This document shows, in pieces, positions 1 to 12,012 of a DNA stretch of 64,000 bases. The stretch comes from Bryum argenteum (lineage: Eukaryota > Streptophyta > Bryopsida > Bryales > Bryaceae). The notes below the pieces were generated by a model. That model was given only the letters and a program-made list of their open reading frames with translations, was not told the origin of the DNA and did not search any database. The stretch covers positions 930,001 to 994,000 of the forward strand of contig CM073323.1 of assembly GCA_037043015.1 (NCBI GenBank), given 5' to 3'. Both the position numbers and the translations under genes were made by a program. Every line of letters begins with the position of its first letter. Within the stretch, counting starts at the first letter, position 1.

Positions 1-468
1 CTTCTTCACACTTGCCTGCTTGCGAGTCTCAGCATCCGCAAAATCGATGGACACAGTGCACGGAGGCCCAAATGCCCCATACAAATAATTCTGAACAGAG
101 AAAGACACAGCCCATGAAGACAATAACTATTATTTACCAAGAAATCGAAGCAAGCCAACATGGGATACTAAAGCTTCAGACCAAGGGAAGAAAAGCAATA
201 ACCACATTAAGAAGGAAAAGCAACGATCTGCCCTAGACCGAAACATCCTCAGCCAAAACAGGGCAGCTCAGTCAAGAGCACGAAATGAATAACGTTGGCA
301 ATGACAGATCTGCGGGGGCGAAGTTCGATAGAATCCCTTGCACAAAGCCGCTAAAGAGAGATCAAGAAACTAGGATTGCGCAAATTGAAAATCTGTAGCA
401 CGCAGCAAGCAGGGAGAGCGTTGAGACAGAGGGGTGGGAACCCTAGATTACAACTCTGGACATACCAT
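1..468 (-). CDS. VPS26: VPS26-like retromer subunit, 5' end (partial)
   Basis: VPS26 is an arrestin-fold subunit of the retromer core, which recycles sorting receptors from endosomes and prevacuolar compartments. Only the N-terminus is present and the gene leaves the window on the left. The exon at 90-1 reads NYLYGAFGPPCTVSIDFADA and continues ETRKQASVKK. This matches the family start (NYL.GAF.P.C...I.F.D...RKQ...KK). It is preceded by a pyrimidine-rich CTGTTCAG acceptor at 98-91. The expected initiator Met is supplied by an upstream exon whose last codon is ATG (468-466), directly followed by a GTATGT donor (465-460). The start codon therefore sits at the very end of the first exon, and everything upstream to about 700 would be 5' UTR and promoter. 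Exon pairing is inferred; the family assignment rests on about 30 residues. Confidence 0.72.
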
Positions 469-3400
469 GTTGCCTCCGAGAGGCGGATGCAGCAGTGAGG
501 GGCGCAGAGCAGTCAAGTCCCCGATCAAGCAGACCTCGGCAAGTAAGAAGCAAAAGGGAGAAATCTGGGTTGAATCCGCAGGCACGCTGCGAACTGCGAA
601 GGGAACGATGTTCTGCAGTCAATGGCTCTTGTGTCAGATGTGTCGATGTGCTGCATTGGGCGGGGGTTGTGCTACTCCAACACAGAGTGCATTTATTTCA
701 TCCACCAACATTCATCCGTTCCAAATTTTCTTCACGGTCTTTGGTTGACGTATCTTAATTCTGTATTGATTCGAATCATAATCCTTAACATACAACTAAG
801 GTAAAGAATGACCAACTTGTCTGTAATATTTTCGTTTTTGTTATTTTTTTGAATCGATCAATGTATTTATCAATTGAAGAATACATCTTAACCCTTAAAG
901 ATCCCTGTTAGCCCAAGGGGCTCTTTTCCCAACTTTCGGTGGGTCTGCTGACGTCGATACTACACGGAATATTCTCCCACTCGGCTCATTATCGTCGCAG
1001 GTGATCGCTTCATCGATTCCGACCATGGCTTCGTCGATTGCATCAGTATTGTTTTCGTGATTACATTTGCAAGGAATTCGGAGTAGACAACCTTCTCGTT
1101 TGCTCCTGCCCCTGGAGGCACAACCTCATCACAATCGATTGCCATTCGGTTGCCTAGCTCGAGCCCGGGTCACTTATCGATCACCTGTGTCAAAGAGGGT
1201 TTACTATTTTTGGAGTGGTTGTGGGTCGATCGTTTTTTTGATTGTTGTCGAACGGCTTCGGAGAATCCGCATACCTGGTCCAAGAGTGCATATGAAACCT
1301 CATGTTTCTGTTCCTGGAAGTGCATCATCTAGTAATGCTAGTGAGCATGAGCAATCAAGATCTCATTTACAGGATGCTGATCAAACGAATTCCACAGAGT
1401 GTAATTGATTTTCATGCAGAAGGCCCTCGAATGAATCAAGTGACTATAAATTCTGTTTGAAGCAAGGATAATATTTTCGATCTGCTAGTAAGGACCTGAT
1501 GTGCAACTCCAGGGTTTGGATCATCTGCCGCTGTGTAGCTTTTGAATGTAAAAAGGACTTGATCACGGAAATTGGACTTATTGCCCTCGTCTCTGTTAAG
1601 ATGCATGGGATAGAGTAGAGATTTCGCTTCCACTTGCAGTACTCAAATCGTGATAATTTGCAATGCTCTGGAGCAGCAGTCCCTGAACTGTGTGCATGTT
1701 ACCTGAATTTTCAGTAGACAATTAGAAATAGAGATTTAATGTTGAATCTGTCAAACCTTCCTTACTAACAGCTCTTTTCTCAATATGGCTATGCACTATT
1801 ATACCATACGTAAATTTTTGACAAGTGACATGTATTAAGTAATTAAGTTAAAATTTCAACAGTCACAAAGCGCAAGAAATTTGCACATCATAGGACGCTA
1901 CAATGCATGTTTGGGATCAAACATATAAGGTGTAACAATTTCCTCGTATTGTTTATTGTAATTATGTTATTAGAAAATAAATCATACTAAAAATCAACAT
2001 ACTTTTGTTGAAGTGATATAGCTTTGCAACGGATTGAACAAGGTTATCAAATATTAAATCAAGTATCAAACTTCAAATGTGAGGTGATTGCTAGATGAAG
2101 AAATTATCAAATTATGTATGTTGATATGTTCAACAAGAGTACCTTTCAAGCTTCTTTCTCAAAAAATATATTACAAAGTGATATTTACATAGACAATGAC
2201 TCCTATAGTTTGGTCTTTTGAGGCCATTTGAATTGATTTTACCAATTTTCAAGAACATACTCTCTCATACATTCTCCATGTTTGCGACAAGTTATATATA
2301 ATTTCTTTTTTCTTTTTTCTTTGATTTCTTTTTCCTTTCCGATTGAGAACTGATCGAAGATTGACCTTGAAACTATCTTCTTCAAAAAGTCACTTTGTGT
2401 ACATATTCTCTTGATATTTCACTACCTATAGAAATGATTCACACATGAATGCTGATAAATCTAACCAAAAGTAATGACTAATGCTAATGAGTAGCACCCC
2501 ACTGGAGTGCAGTGGTCTTCCTTGTACCAAATTATAATAAAGTGTGCTTTTATCATGTGCAAGAAATAGAACGATATACCCTTTCAGGCTTGGATCCAAA
2601 TCATTCAATCTGCCCTACTATCTGCTTTACATCCTCACAATAAATCTGTAACCTTCCCATTTGCAACATGTGAAATATTGTTCGTCTCCTTCCTCCGATT
2701 TCTGTACTGCAAGAAATTTTGAAACCCTCTGTTGTAAAACCTCATGTGCATGAAACTTCCTTCAAGACTTGGGTAACAGCAACCATTGTAAGAATCCCAA
2801 GCTCACCTCAATATCAGAGTATTTCTGCCAATTGTATCAGACTATCATACACAAGCATTGTATACAGAACTAAGATTGTTTCTATTATGAGATTCCATAG
2901 AACGTTGTGAAGAAATTTTAGGTCTTCGATGACTGAAATATAAAACTTGACTGTAATTTTTTTATCACCATTCTTGAATTTTAGCTATTGAGGTGTTCAT
3001 GTTGGCCTTTTCAGATGAATGTGTTGTCAACGAAGTTCACAATTTATGCTCTGCAAGTTTTAACATTCTAATCTTGTGTATTGATCTTCAGAGAAATATC
3101 AGTTCAGTTGTGTTATGAGTTCTATTCAGGTTGTCTGAAATCAATCTATATGATCTCCTGAAGTGGTTATTCATGCTTACTAAAGTACGAAGAATTTCCT
3201 GCACTTGTGTCCGGAATCGTTGTTCATTTGACGTTTTTGAAATGATCATAATGTTGGTGTTTGTAAGTATAAAAAATAACTATCAATTACAATGATTTTG
3301 AAGTACACGTATGTGGTTGAGAATTAAAGTACATAGAAGACTCTTGCACTCTGGTAACCTTGTGTTCATCAAGTATATTACTGAAAAGAAATTTTAGGGT

Positions 3401-3557
3401 ATGAAGTCATAGTATATAGATATGAATAGTCGTTAATTCATTTCAACTCTTTTTGAAATAGATATAATTCACATGACTTACATGACTTATAAATTTAGCA
3501 GGAAATACAACAAACAAAATAATAATTTGGAGCAAACAAGCTGCTGGAGCGTGAGAT
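469..3557. other. Intergenic: VPS26 promoter/5' UTR, unassigned exon-like patch, AT-rich DNA
   Basis: The first 250 bases are the likely 5' UTR and promoter of the leftward VPS26 gene. Around 888-960 a TTAA followed by CCCTTAAAGATCCC looks like one terminus of the TTAA-flanked repeat family described below, with no matching partner nearby. From about 955 to 1410 base composition rises and short ORFs exist on both strands, but I recognise no protein and no consistent splice structure. From 1700 to 3500 the DNA is AT-rich with no supportable gene; it should contain the promoter of the gene starting at 3558. Confidence 0.5.
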
Positions 3558-6151
3558 ATGGAACTTGTTACCAAGGCTTCTCTCCTCTTCCATCACCCTC
3601 TTGTAGCCAATGTTTCATGGCCAAAAGTTCAACAACTTTTTATATCCTCTAAAAGATGCTATGCAGAACCAACTCTATTTCCTAGGGTTTGCAAGATGGG
3701 TGGTTTGCCACCCTTGAAATGGTCACAAAAAGGTGCACTCAATACAAGGCAAGAAAAACGGTGGAAAGTGGGCATGACTCGCATAGAGTCTTCAACCAAT
3801 GATGGTGCTTCTACATCACAAAATAAAGCCAAAGCTCCAATGTCAAGTGCATCAGCAATCCAGTTTCTTACACTCATACAACGATTGAAGGTGCGTTGTG
3901 TTGTATTGTTGACATCTTCAGAATAGTACAACATACATGATTGCTTACATTATAGAATTTTTGACATAGTGTCTTACAAGCCCAACATCATAGTATTGGA
4001 AACATCAATGATCAAGTAAAACTTAAAGAATGAGAGTATATTAGGGTTTTGCGATTGTGCCCCGTTCGCAAACGAGTACTGAGTTAAGTGGCTCACCATT
4101 TGGTAGCTCCTGGTGCTAACTACATCTTGCAATTTGCTGTCGCATGCGGCTCGAGAGTGTATGAAAGAAGTATAGTGCTGAAGGTTTTAGAAACACTTCG
4201 ATTGAAAATTGTCAAAATTGATAGGAACAGTAAATTAGTTACTCATATATATGTATGTGGAGATTTCAATTCTCCTGCATTGAAAACAGTGTTGAGGACT
4301 CGTCTAGAGCTACCATGTTGGTTTCTTGTTAATGCACTGATTACTCCTTCCGTCTTAACATAGACCACAAAGAGAACAGGCTGGGTAAATCACGGCGTGA
4401 AGGAGTCGGAGTCTATTGCGGACCACATGTACCGTATGGCAGTGATGGCGATCATTTCAGGGGATTTACCAGGTGTGAATAAAGACAGGTGATCATCATC
4501 CCATTTCGATGATCGAACAAAATCCTTGAAGCATTCTTGGTTTAGGTCATATGAGACCAATCGGCCATCTCGTTTCCAAACTAATGTCGACCATTTCGGT
4601 GATAATGCAGGTGTGTGAAGATGGCTGTTGTACACGACATTGCTGAAGGTGGGGTTACATTTTCTACATATTCATAGACCTCAAATTTGTACTGTTTCTT
4701 GGATAGTAATCAAACAGAACATTCATTCTTACCGATCTATTGCACCATCTGAATTTAATATCTGATTCATGCAACAGCCATTGTAGGTGATATTACTCCA
4801 AATGATAACATCTCCAAAGAAGACAAGAACAGGTTGGAAAGTGCTGCAATTGATGAAATGTGCGTTTTGCTTGAAGGTGGAATTGGAGGTCAGGTCGTTT
4901 CTAAGATCCTCGAGTTAGAATATCTTACTTTGGCTGTAACATATTTGTACTGTATATTATGGAATACGATGATACAATCTGGACATGAATTTTATTGACT
5001 TCATGATCTACGGTTTTCATGCTTTAGATTACAGAATCAATTGTGACTTGTGGATATTGCAGAATACATTCAGTCTTCTGATGGTCATAATTTCTTTGTT
5101 GTGTAGCAAATGAAATAAAAGAGCTGTGGCAAGAGTATGAAAGTAATAGTAGTCCGGAAGCTAAATTTGTTAAAGACTTGGATAAGGTTTGTTACTCAAG
5201 TGCTAAAATCATCCTCAAAATTGCAAAGTATTACAAGAGATTGTGTTGTTTTCTATGTAGTTCTGTATAGCTTATGAATGTTGTTTTGATTACACTCGTA
5301 CAAAGTAGTTGTGGATGTTTTAAGGGCATAGAAAAGAGTGTTTCTCGTATAAGTGAAAATTGGTTAGATTAAGTTATTTGTGGTTTTTTATGTAATGTTA
5401 TTCATAAAAGTATGGTGTAGCAATTCATTCAATGATAATTAAATATGTTGATTATGCAGTTGGAGATGATATTACAAGCCGTAGAATATGAGAGTGGTAA
5501 GTAGATGTACCTCTACATGAGTATTATTCTCACCAAAAAAGTAATATAATTGAACTTGATGAGTTAGGATTATTGATAATCCCATACAATGTGTGAACAG
5601 TCAATAGTGTGGAGAGAGTGTACTTATGTTACTTTCTCCTAATTAGAGGTTTATGTGCAATTGTAGAGCAAGACAAAGTACTAGAGGACTTTTTTCAATC
5701 CACCAAAGGTAAGTTTGCAACTGCTTGTAGATGAGATATACATGCTTACAAAATATGAATATAATGAAGTGTATACTTTCTTTTGATTTGTTTGAACAAT
5801 GTAGTAGCACTTTTGTCAATGATATGTAAAACTATATCAATGAATTCAATATAAGTTGCCATGCAAAAAGTCATTGAGTAACAGATGTATCATCAATCTC
5901 TAGAATGTTGTGTAGATAAGCCAAGTCTTCCTAACATAATCTTGCCTTGTATATAAGGGTAGACTAGTATATACCACTTTGTAATTTAAGAAACAAATAT
6001 TGATTGGCTGACATATCACTATTGATTATGCTTTTCTTTGCTTTCATAAGGTGTAGTAACAAATATATGTGAATTGTCAGGAAAATTCCAAACTGACTTG
6101 GGCAAAGCTTGGGCTGCTGAGATAACCAAAAGAAGGCCCAAACAAAAATAA
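3558..6151 (+). CDS. HD-domain 5'-deoxynucleotidase, HDDC2/YfbR type
   Basis: Family members are metal-dependent HD-domain phosphohydrolases that dephosphorylate deoxynucleoside 5'-monophosphates. Eight exons join in phase: 3558-3890, 4364-4488, 4611-4648, 4778-4888, 5107-5186, 5460-5496, 5667-5708, 6081-6151. All introns are GT..AG. Together they encode 278 residues. The N-terminal ~105 residues are basic and Ser-rich and could be an organelle-targeting extension. The HD domain follows: [10 protein letters not shown], then [10 protein letters not shown] (first metal His), then [17 protein letters not shown] (HD pair), then [20 protein letters not shown] (distal Asp) and [11 protein letters not shown]. 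The C-terminal [15 protein letters not shown] segment is typical of plant and animal HDDC2. Some exons are tiny (37, 38 and 42 bp). All family key residues are intact, so the gene looks functional. Subcellular location is unproven. Confidence 0.9.
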
Positions 6152-6484
6152 ATAGAGCTACAGCAAAGAACTTTCACCATCATCTCGACAAGTTGGAGAT
6201 GACAATGCATAATCATATGCCAATACCTAGCATGATCAAAAAACCTTTAAATAATTTGGTGACCCTAGGACTTTTTGGCAGTATCAAGCACATCAAAATT
6301 TGATGCTATATGAGTGAGTAATAATACAATGTTTATAATCAACATTCATTGGATTTTTCTTTGTCTTATTCTTGACCTCCTACATAGCAACCGGGTAATA
6401 CTTGCTTATATATACAAGCATAGAGAGCAAACTACTCATCAACCATACTTTGAATGATTACTTGAAATTTGGCTTACGTATAGC

Positions 6485-7068
6485 AGGGTCCAAGACAAAA
6501 TGGCGTTTTTGAATTTGTTGTGAGAAAAATTTCATTATGGCCAACTTTGAAAGCCTTGTGAGGGCTTGAAATTGGTATTTTTCCAAGAATTTTTTACCAA
6601 AGACTTGTCTTTGAGTGAATTACATGTATGCCAAATTTCAAGACCAAATATCTACCAAAAAAGAGTTCTTCAAAATCTACCAATCTTGGTTGTTATGGAA
6701 TTTTTTCACTCCTGCTAACTTTGAGAGTGTCCCAAAGATTGAGTTTTTTGCCATAAAATTCTTGGAACAAAAACCTCTACATGTAAATAAGATGTAATAA
6801 TAATTTCGATGCAAAGATATCAATACAAAAAAACTGTCAATGTTGGCAGCAGTGAAAAAGTTTCAAGAGTTGGTAGATATTGAATAAATTTTTGTAATGA
6901 ATCTTTTGGCCTTGAAATTTGGCCTCCATAGGAATAACACAAAGACAAATCTTTGGTAGAAATTTTGTGGTACAATACCAATTTTTGAGCTCTCATGAGG
7001 CTACCAAAGTGAGAAGTAAAGAAAAATACTTGCTGCAAATTCAGAAACGCCATTATGTCTTGGACCCT
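6485..7068. mobile_element. Foldback (long-TIR) miniature element, ~584 bp
   Basis: Left end AGGGTCCAAGACAAAATGGC and right end (reverse complement) AGGGTCCAAGACATAATGGC begin two long, imperfect inverted arms. Similarity continues inward for well over 100 bp: both arms carry a gene-like run including a TTGGTAT segment and an ACCAAAGA.TTGTCTTTG segment. The element has no coding potential of its own; short ORFs across it are products of the repeat. No convincing target duplication could be fixed, so the superfamily is open (MULE-foldback or other DNA transposon). Confidence 0.6.
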
Positions 7069-7400
7069 ATTGTACAAGTCCTCCATAAAGTGATCTACAA
7101 ATTAAAGTTGATAAAGAAATACTGAACTAATTTTTATGATCTACAAAATAGTAAACAAGAAAATCATTATACATGTCAGGATCCGACATGAATGAAGACT
7201 CCATTCACACAATATAATACAATCAGGGTTGTCTTACATGACACACTTTCTGTAATGTTTATCTAAATTGTAGTGTTTGACATGTTATACGAACGTCGAG
7301 TTTGACGGAAATGTCCAATCATACTAGAAAATGCATAGTGAAAACATGAACATCTGTCTTTTTGATTTTCGTCCGCGTCCTCCGAGCGTGAATGTCTCTC

Positions 7401-7534
7401 TAACTATTGTGTCTGTAACCCTAAATACAATAGCCTCAATGTGAACATGTGTGCATGGTCCCGTGTCTAACTATTGTGTCCGTAACCCTAAATACAATAG
7501 CCTCAATGTGAACATGTGTGCATGGTCCCGTTCA
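7401..7534. repeat. Tandem duplication, two copies of a 67 bp unit
   Basis: A segment beginning TAACTATTGTGTC at 7401 and running to CATGGTCCCG is repeated almost perfectly from 7468. The two copies differ by one base (GTCTGTAACC versus GTCCGTAACC), implying a recent duplication. No function is apparent. Confidence 0.85.
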
Positions 7535-8827
7535 TTGGTAAGAGTTCCGGGGTGTAGGAGTCTGATCTGCAAGGCTGAAGAGATGCGCCTCTTTTGTAAT
7601 AGAGCCTAGTAGCCCCGTTTTCTGCCGTGGCCCTGCCGATGAGGCCATGTGACCAATCTTTTGTTAGTGATGAATATGATTTCCATTGACGTCAAAACAG
7701 AAGTCTCAAAAAGTATATGATTAAAGTTGCAGCCGACTAGTGTTGATGTACTTTCGTGAGGCTGTGCCAATCTTACTTGTTGCAGCACATGCTGCAGAAA
7801 CTGCATCCCCGTGTGCTCATCGCGACATTTCAAGTTTCACACTTCCCCACGTGTCTGAGACATGCAGTGTCTCCTACAGTGCATTCTCAGGCGTGGCAAC
7901 AACTCATCTACATTTCTGGAGGGTGAGAGTTGAGACAACTGTGAATGCTCTTTTCGGTTCAAGCCATGGAAGAAAGGGGTGACATAGGACCAACTACGCT
8001 TGTCATTTGGCGGACAGCAGCAGCTCCCAGGGTCTCGCGGTAGTGACAGCACGATGATTCAAGCTGCGGCAGTATCCACCATTTCGTCTCATGTTTGAAA
8101 AGCTTCACGGGTCGCGGAATCACCGTTATTGCTCTTCAGATCTCATTCAGATTAAACACATATTTCAGCGTACATCTGTGGAGGAGATAAGCACTACAAT
8201 TTCGAAGCACGTCCTAGACATCTCAGCTGTGAGATAAGATTCAAATGGCATGATGCCAGTCGACAGCACTGCACGGTGCAAATCCCTGAATTCTCAATCG
8301 CATCGGTGAGTTCACTACTACAAGCACGGTCAGAGGACTGCCTAGGGCCAACATTGTAACCGAATGTGCAATATGCTCGCAATCCCCCCTTGTGCAAAAC
8401 GCACTAAATCCTGAGAGGCGCACAAGGGGTGATGAAGAGGATCCCACCCAATTGAAAACATGTCAAGTACAGAGGCAAGCGTCACCGCTGAGCTCCAGTT
8501 AAAAACCTCATGAGCATAGGCATCAAGAATATGTGAATCGTACATGCATACAATGATACATACGTGAAACGCTTCTAGATTTGCACCAGAATCAAATTCA
8601 AAGATCCGCCGCTTAAGCTTTCGTACGTGTTGGAACGTAAAACACAAAAGTGCAGGAGCTAAAAATGTTTCAGGTTTCATCAACCCTGAGCTCTTTAATC
8701 TAATATTACAAAATCCAACCCTAGTGAAACCTAAGATTTAGCACACCCGAAGGTACTCGACAAATTGCGATGCGCGGCATACGTGAGGTCTACAATTTCC
8801 TTGCCACTCCATCAACCTAACAATCAC

Positions 8828-9250
8828 TCACTCGTCTTGTGTATTCATGAAGCCACCCATAAAGCCAGCGCCATTGCAGTTGCCGCACAACATCTGGCGC
8901 TTGCCACGACACAACCAGCAAGTGGTGCCGGCCTTGAAACGCCCGTTAAAGTGATCTTCCGTGTTCAAACCAGCGCCGTTACACTGCGAGCAAGCCACGG
9001 CGCCATTGCCGTCACAGCTCTGGCACAGAATGCTGGACTTCTTGAGCGACGGTGAAGGTGCTGCAGGACCGGAATCGCCACTGGAGCCACCGGTGCTAGG
9101 GGAATTGGCCCGGATAGCGGAGGAGCTCGTGCGAACAGGAAGAGAGACATAGCTAGGGTTGAGCGGAGTCACGCGGGCGCCGGAGGGCCTGAGGGCGTGG
9201 AACGAGGCCAATTGGCAAGTCTGATGCGCGTGAAGAGCAGTTCCGGCCAT
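8828..9250 (-). CDS. BSD2: BSD2-like chloroplast DnaJ-type zinc-finger chaperone
   Basis: BSD2 (bundle sheath defective 2) is a small stromal chaperone that binds the Rubisco large subunit during assembly of the L8 core. The 140-residue single-exon ORF has a Ser/Ala/Pro-rich N-terminus of about 65 residues with little acid before it, consistent with a chloroplast transit peptide. The C-terminal DnaJ-type zinc-binding module has four CxxC pairs: CQSCDGNG, CSQCNGAG, CWLCRGKR and CGNCNGAG, the last followed by GFMGGF and a short acidic tail. There is no J domain, as expected for BSD2. The length matches known plant BSD2 proteins. The ATG at 9250-9248 is the first in frame. Upstream DNA (9251-9700) is purine-rich and probably 5' UTR and promoter. 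Confidence 0.88.
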   Translation of the reverse strand: MAGTALHAHQTCQLASFHALRPSGARVTPLNPSYVSLPVRTSSSAIRANSPSTGGSSGDSGPAAPSPSLKKSSILCQSCDGNGAVACSQCNGAGLNTEDHFNGRFKAGTTCWLCRGKRQMLCGNCNGAGFMGGFMNTQDE

Positions 9251-10155
9251 GACGACCAGCGAAGGAAGGAAGGGAGGGAAGCGATAGAGAGCAGAGGAGA
9301 GGAGATGGAGATGACGCTAGAGAGTATCAGGTGGGGTGAAACGAGTATCAGGCAACGTAGAGAGGGCAGTGGTGATTGTAAGAGAGAGGGAGAGGTGGCC
9401 AACACGAACCCAGCTTGCTTGCACCTCCTGGCCTGGCTCCTTTGTGGATAATACGGTGCTTCCACCCCTCCATGCCTGTTCACTGCCGGGCGGATGTGTG
9501 GATGAAGGCATGCATGAGAAGATGGATGAGCTTCGAGTTCCACATCCGACCAACCGCTCTGGGCGACTTCGTGATTGGCATGCAGAGGCACATTGAGGCG
9601 TCGCGGCGTGATTTTTCATCCGACGTCGTGGAACGGGGTTCCTTGCGAATGACACTCCATCCTCTGAAGATATCTATCTCTGTGAGAATCTGCCTGTGCG
9701 CTCTTAAGATATTTTCTTCACTTTATCACACATTTTTGAACCCGAGAAGTTTCCAGGGTTTCGTCGTCGCACATAGCAATTGCCTTTGAATCAATAATTA
9801 GTCCCTTTTGCAATAATGGTTGAAAGTAAGTGAACATATTGAAGATAATCATAAGCTTCAATCAAACTCTTCTCAGTAGTGTTAATATTAATATTGTAGT
9901 TGATGAAATGAGTTTTATGATTAGAGAATCATCATATTTGAAACACCAAAAAGTTTATTATGCGAATAACTTTTGAATTTCATGCACCACTTTGCACTCA
10001 TATTATTGTGTTTTCTAATCACCGAAAATCAATGTAAGAACCCCTCACATCTACCCCTTATAGAAACACTTCACCGTTAAACTAAAAATCAATGTAGGAA
10101 CAACTCATATCTTAACTAAAGTCTTACTTCAAATTTGAGAAATTGTGATCTTACC
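9251..10155. other. Promoter/5' UTR region of BSD2-like gene, then AT-rich DNA
   Basis: The tract from 9251 to about 9450 is rich in GGAAGGAAGG/GAGAGA on the plus strand (CT-rich on the sense strand of the leftward gene), a common plant 5' UTR/core-promoter composition. Overlapping ORFs here are not supported as genes. From 9800 on the DNA is AT-rich with no gene. Confidence 0.45.
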
Positions 10156-10159
10156 TTAA

Positions 10160-11132
10160 CCCCTAAACGTCCCTAGTGTCGAAAAACGACATTTTGGATG
10201 AAGAGGAGAAACTTTGAAGAGCCATAACTTCTTCATCCAAACTCCGTTTCTAACGAAATCACTTGGGTTAGGTCACAAATCAAGTCTAGTTTACGTGGTA
10301 AAAATTTCAGACTCATAAAATTAATTATGAATAAATGGCATGGATTTTAGTGAAGGCAGCTTTTGTTTTTGGGTTTTCAAGCATTTGGCATGTTTTACCA
10401 TTGCAAGCCAATTATGTGAAATTTAAAATAGTTTTTCATGTATTTTTTTTTCATAGGTTTGATATTTAGATGCATCCCAACAACTTTGTAGTTGAAAGTT
10501 ATTTGATTTAGATAACTTTGGTATTGGCTTTGCAATGATGTTTCTACGATGAAAAAAGTGAAAAAATGGATGATTTTTGAAGCGCTAGATCTCCTTCATC
10601 CACCGTTAGATTTTGACTTTATTTTTTGGGATGGATTCCAATTATAGTCTATTTTTAGTGGTAGAAACCTTGACCCAATCGAGGATATATTGAAGAAAAG
10701 GCATGGATTTGAGTGCGAGGGGTCTAGTTTTGGACTATTTTTCCTTTGTAAAATTTTTGGTAGTTTTCACGACTACAAGGCTACTATTTGAGCCAAGATT
10801 ATTTTTTGGTGAATTTTTTTGGTACAAGAGTGTCTTTGAGATGAAGATGAACAACTTTCTAGTTGCTGATTTTTTTATTGCAAATTTCATGCTGGTAGTA
10901 TTTTCACTTCAAAGTGGAAATGATGGTATTTTGTAGCCTGTTTTGCGCACTAATATGTTATGATCTCGCAATCTATGAGGTCCCATGAGTCAAGTTATGG
11001 TCCACATGATCTACTACAAGTCTATTACAAGTTTGTACGGTTGAGATCTGAATAGCTTATCTTTATTTTCATCTGTATCACTTTTTTTGAAAATGAGTTT
11101 TTGGCTAAAAATACCCCAAGGACGTTTAGGGG
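10160..11132. mobile_element. TTAA-flanked TIR element, copy A (973 bp)
   Basis: TTAA at 10156-10159 precedes CCCCTAAACGTCC. The right end is GGACGTTTAGGGG followed by TTAA at 11133-11136. The 13 bp terminal inverted repeats are perfect. The interior shares long stretches with copies B, C and D, for example the segments ATCTCCTTCATCCACCGTT and TTTTGACTTTATTTTTTG. There is no transposase ORF. TTAA target sites with CCC-starting TIRs are the signature of the piggyBac superfamily; that assignment is an inference from the ends only. Confidence 0.75.
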
Positions 11133-11136
11133 TTAA

Positions 11137-12008
11137 TACGTACAACAAGTCCTTACTTGTGTCCTCCGGACACGGACATCAAAAAGGTCATATTGAAATT
11201 TATAAAATATATTAAAAAATCCACACCTAGGTGTAAAAAAAATACGAAGTTCAAGGTTTTTTGTAAAGTTATTGAATATGCAATCAATATGCAAGTTCTC
11301 TACTCAGTTCTCCATGTTGTTTAAGATTTATAGCATGTCTTCCATTCCCGTTTTTTTAACTCCATGTGTTGTTTAAGCTTTGTAGCATGTCTTCCGTTTC
11401 CTCGTTCCATTGTTCCTAGTTCCCTGTCCTCTATTATCGTTTATCATTTTCCGTTTTTTTTTTCGTACTGGTTTTCTACCTCCAAACTCTCGTTCATGGT
11501 TCTCATTTTTTGTTCCCAGTTCCCCATCCCACAACTTCCCTCATTGATTTCCATCATTCGTTCTCGGTTCCTATCATTCATTTCTGGTTCCCATCAGTCA
11601 TTCCTAGATTTCATTAGTTCCCGATTCCTGTCATTCATTTCTAGTTCCCATCCTCTGTCCTCAATTCCTATCTTTCCTTCTCTGTTTCTAGATCCCTCCA
11701 ATTTTCCCTTCATCCCCCCTTCACTTCTTCTTTGCTCCCATTTTCATGTCTCATATCCCTTGTCCCTTGCCTCCTAGTTATATACTTAAGCTCTAATAAA
11801 ATCTTAATAACAATCAAATACCACTTATGGAAACTCTTCAAAATCTTTAGAACAATTCATACCATGTATACATGACTATGACCATGACCATGCATCGCCA
11901 AGGACAGAGAGAAAAATCGCAAATCGTGTTCTTTTATATATAGAGATAAACTTCCTTCATATAAGCATGAATTTGCAACTACATGTTTTGTAACCTACAT
12001 TCAAAACC
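11137..12008. repeat. Pyrimidine-rich tract and dispersed AT-rich repeat
   Basis: From about 11380 to 11770 the plus strand is a degenerate CT-rich array built on units such as TTCCCATC and CATTCATTTC, which yields a spurious Ser/Phe/Pro/Leu-rich ORF. Its right flank (AATCAAATACCACTTATGG...CCATGACCATG...TTCTTTTATAT) is repeated with divergence at about 20,760-21,070, again next to a CT-rich patch. The pair therefore represents an older dispersed repeat. Confidence 0.6.
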
Positions 12009-12012
12009 TTAA

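Larger units (their letters stand above)
6152..8827. other. Intergenic between HDDC2-like and BSD2-like genes
   Basis: This is convergent intergenic DNA. It contains the foldback element at 6485-7068 and the tandem duplication at 7401-7534, both listed separately. Between 7600 and 8760 several short ORFs occur on both strands, none with recognisable domains. The last few hundred bases before 8827 would be the 3' UTR of the BSD2-like gene. I see no further gene. Confidence 0.45.

Noticed and set aside
4088-4363. 91-residue plus-strand ORF between HDDC2 exons 1 and 2
   Set aside because: It lies wholly in intron 1 of the HDDC2-like gene, ends at the acceptor, and has no family resemblance.
11364-11777. 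137-residue Ser/Phe/Pro-rich ORF
   Set aside because: It is a product of a CT-rich degenerate repeat with no domain, and a related CT-rich patch recurs at 20.8 kb.
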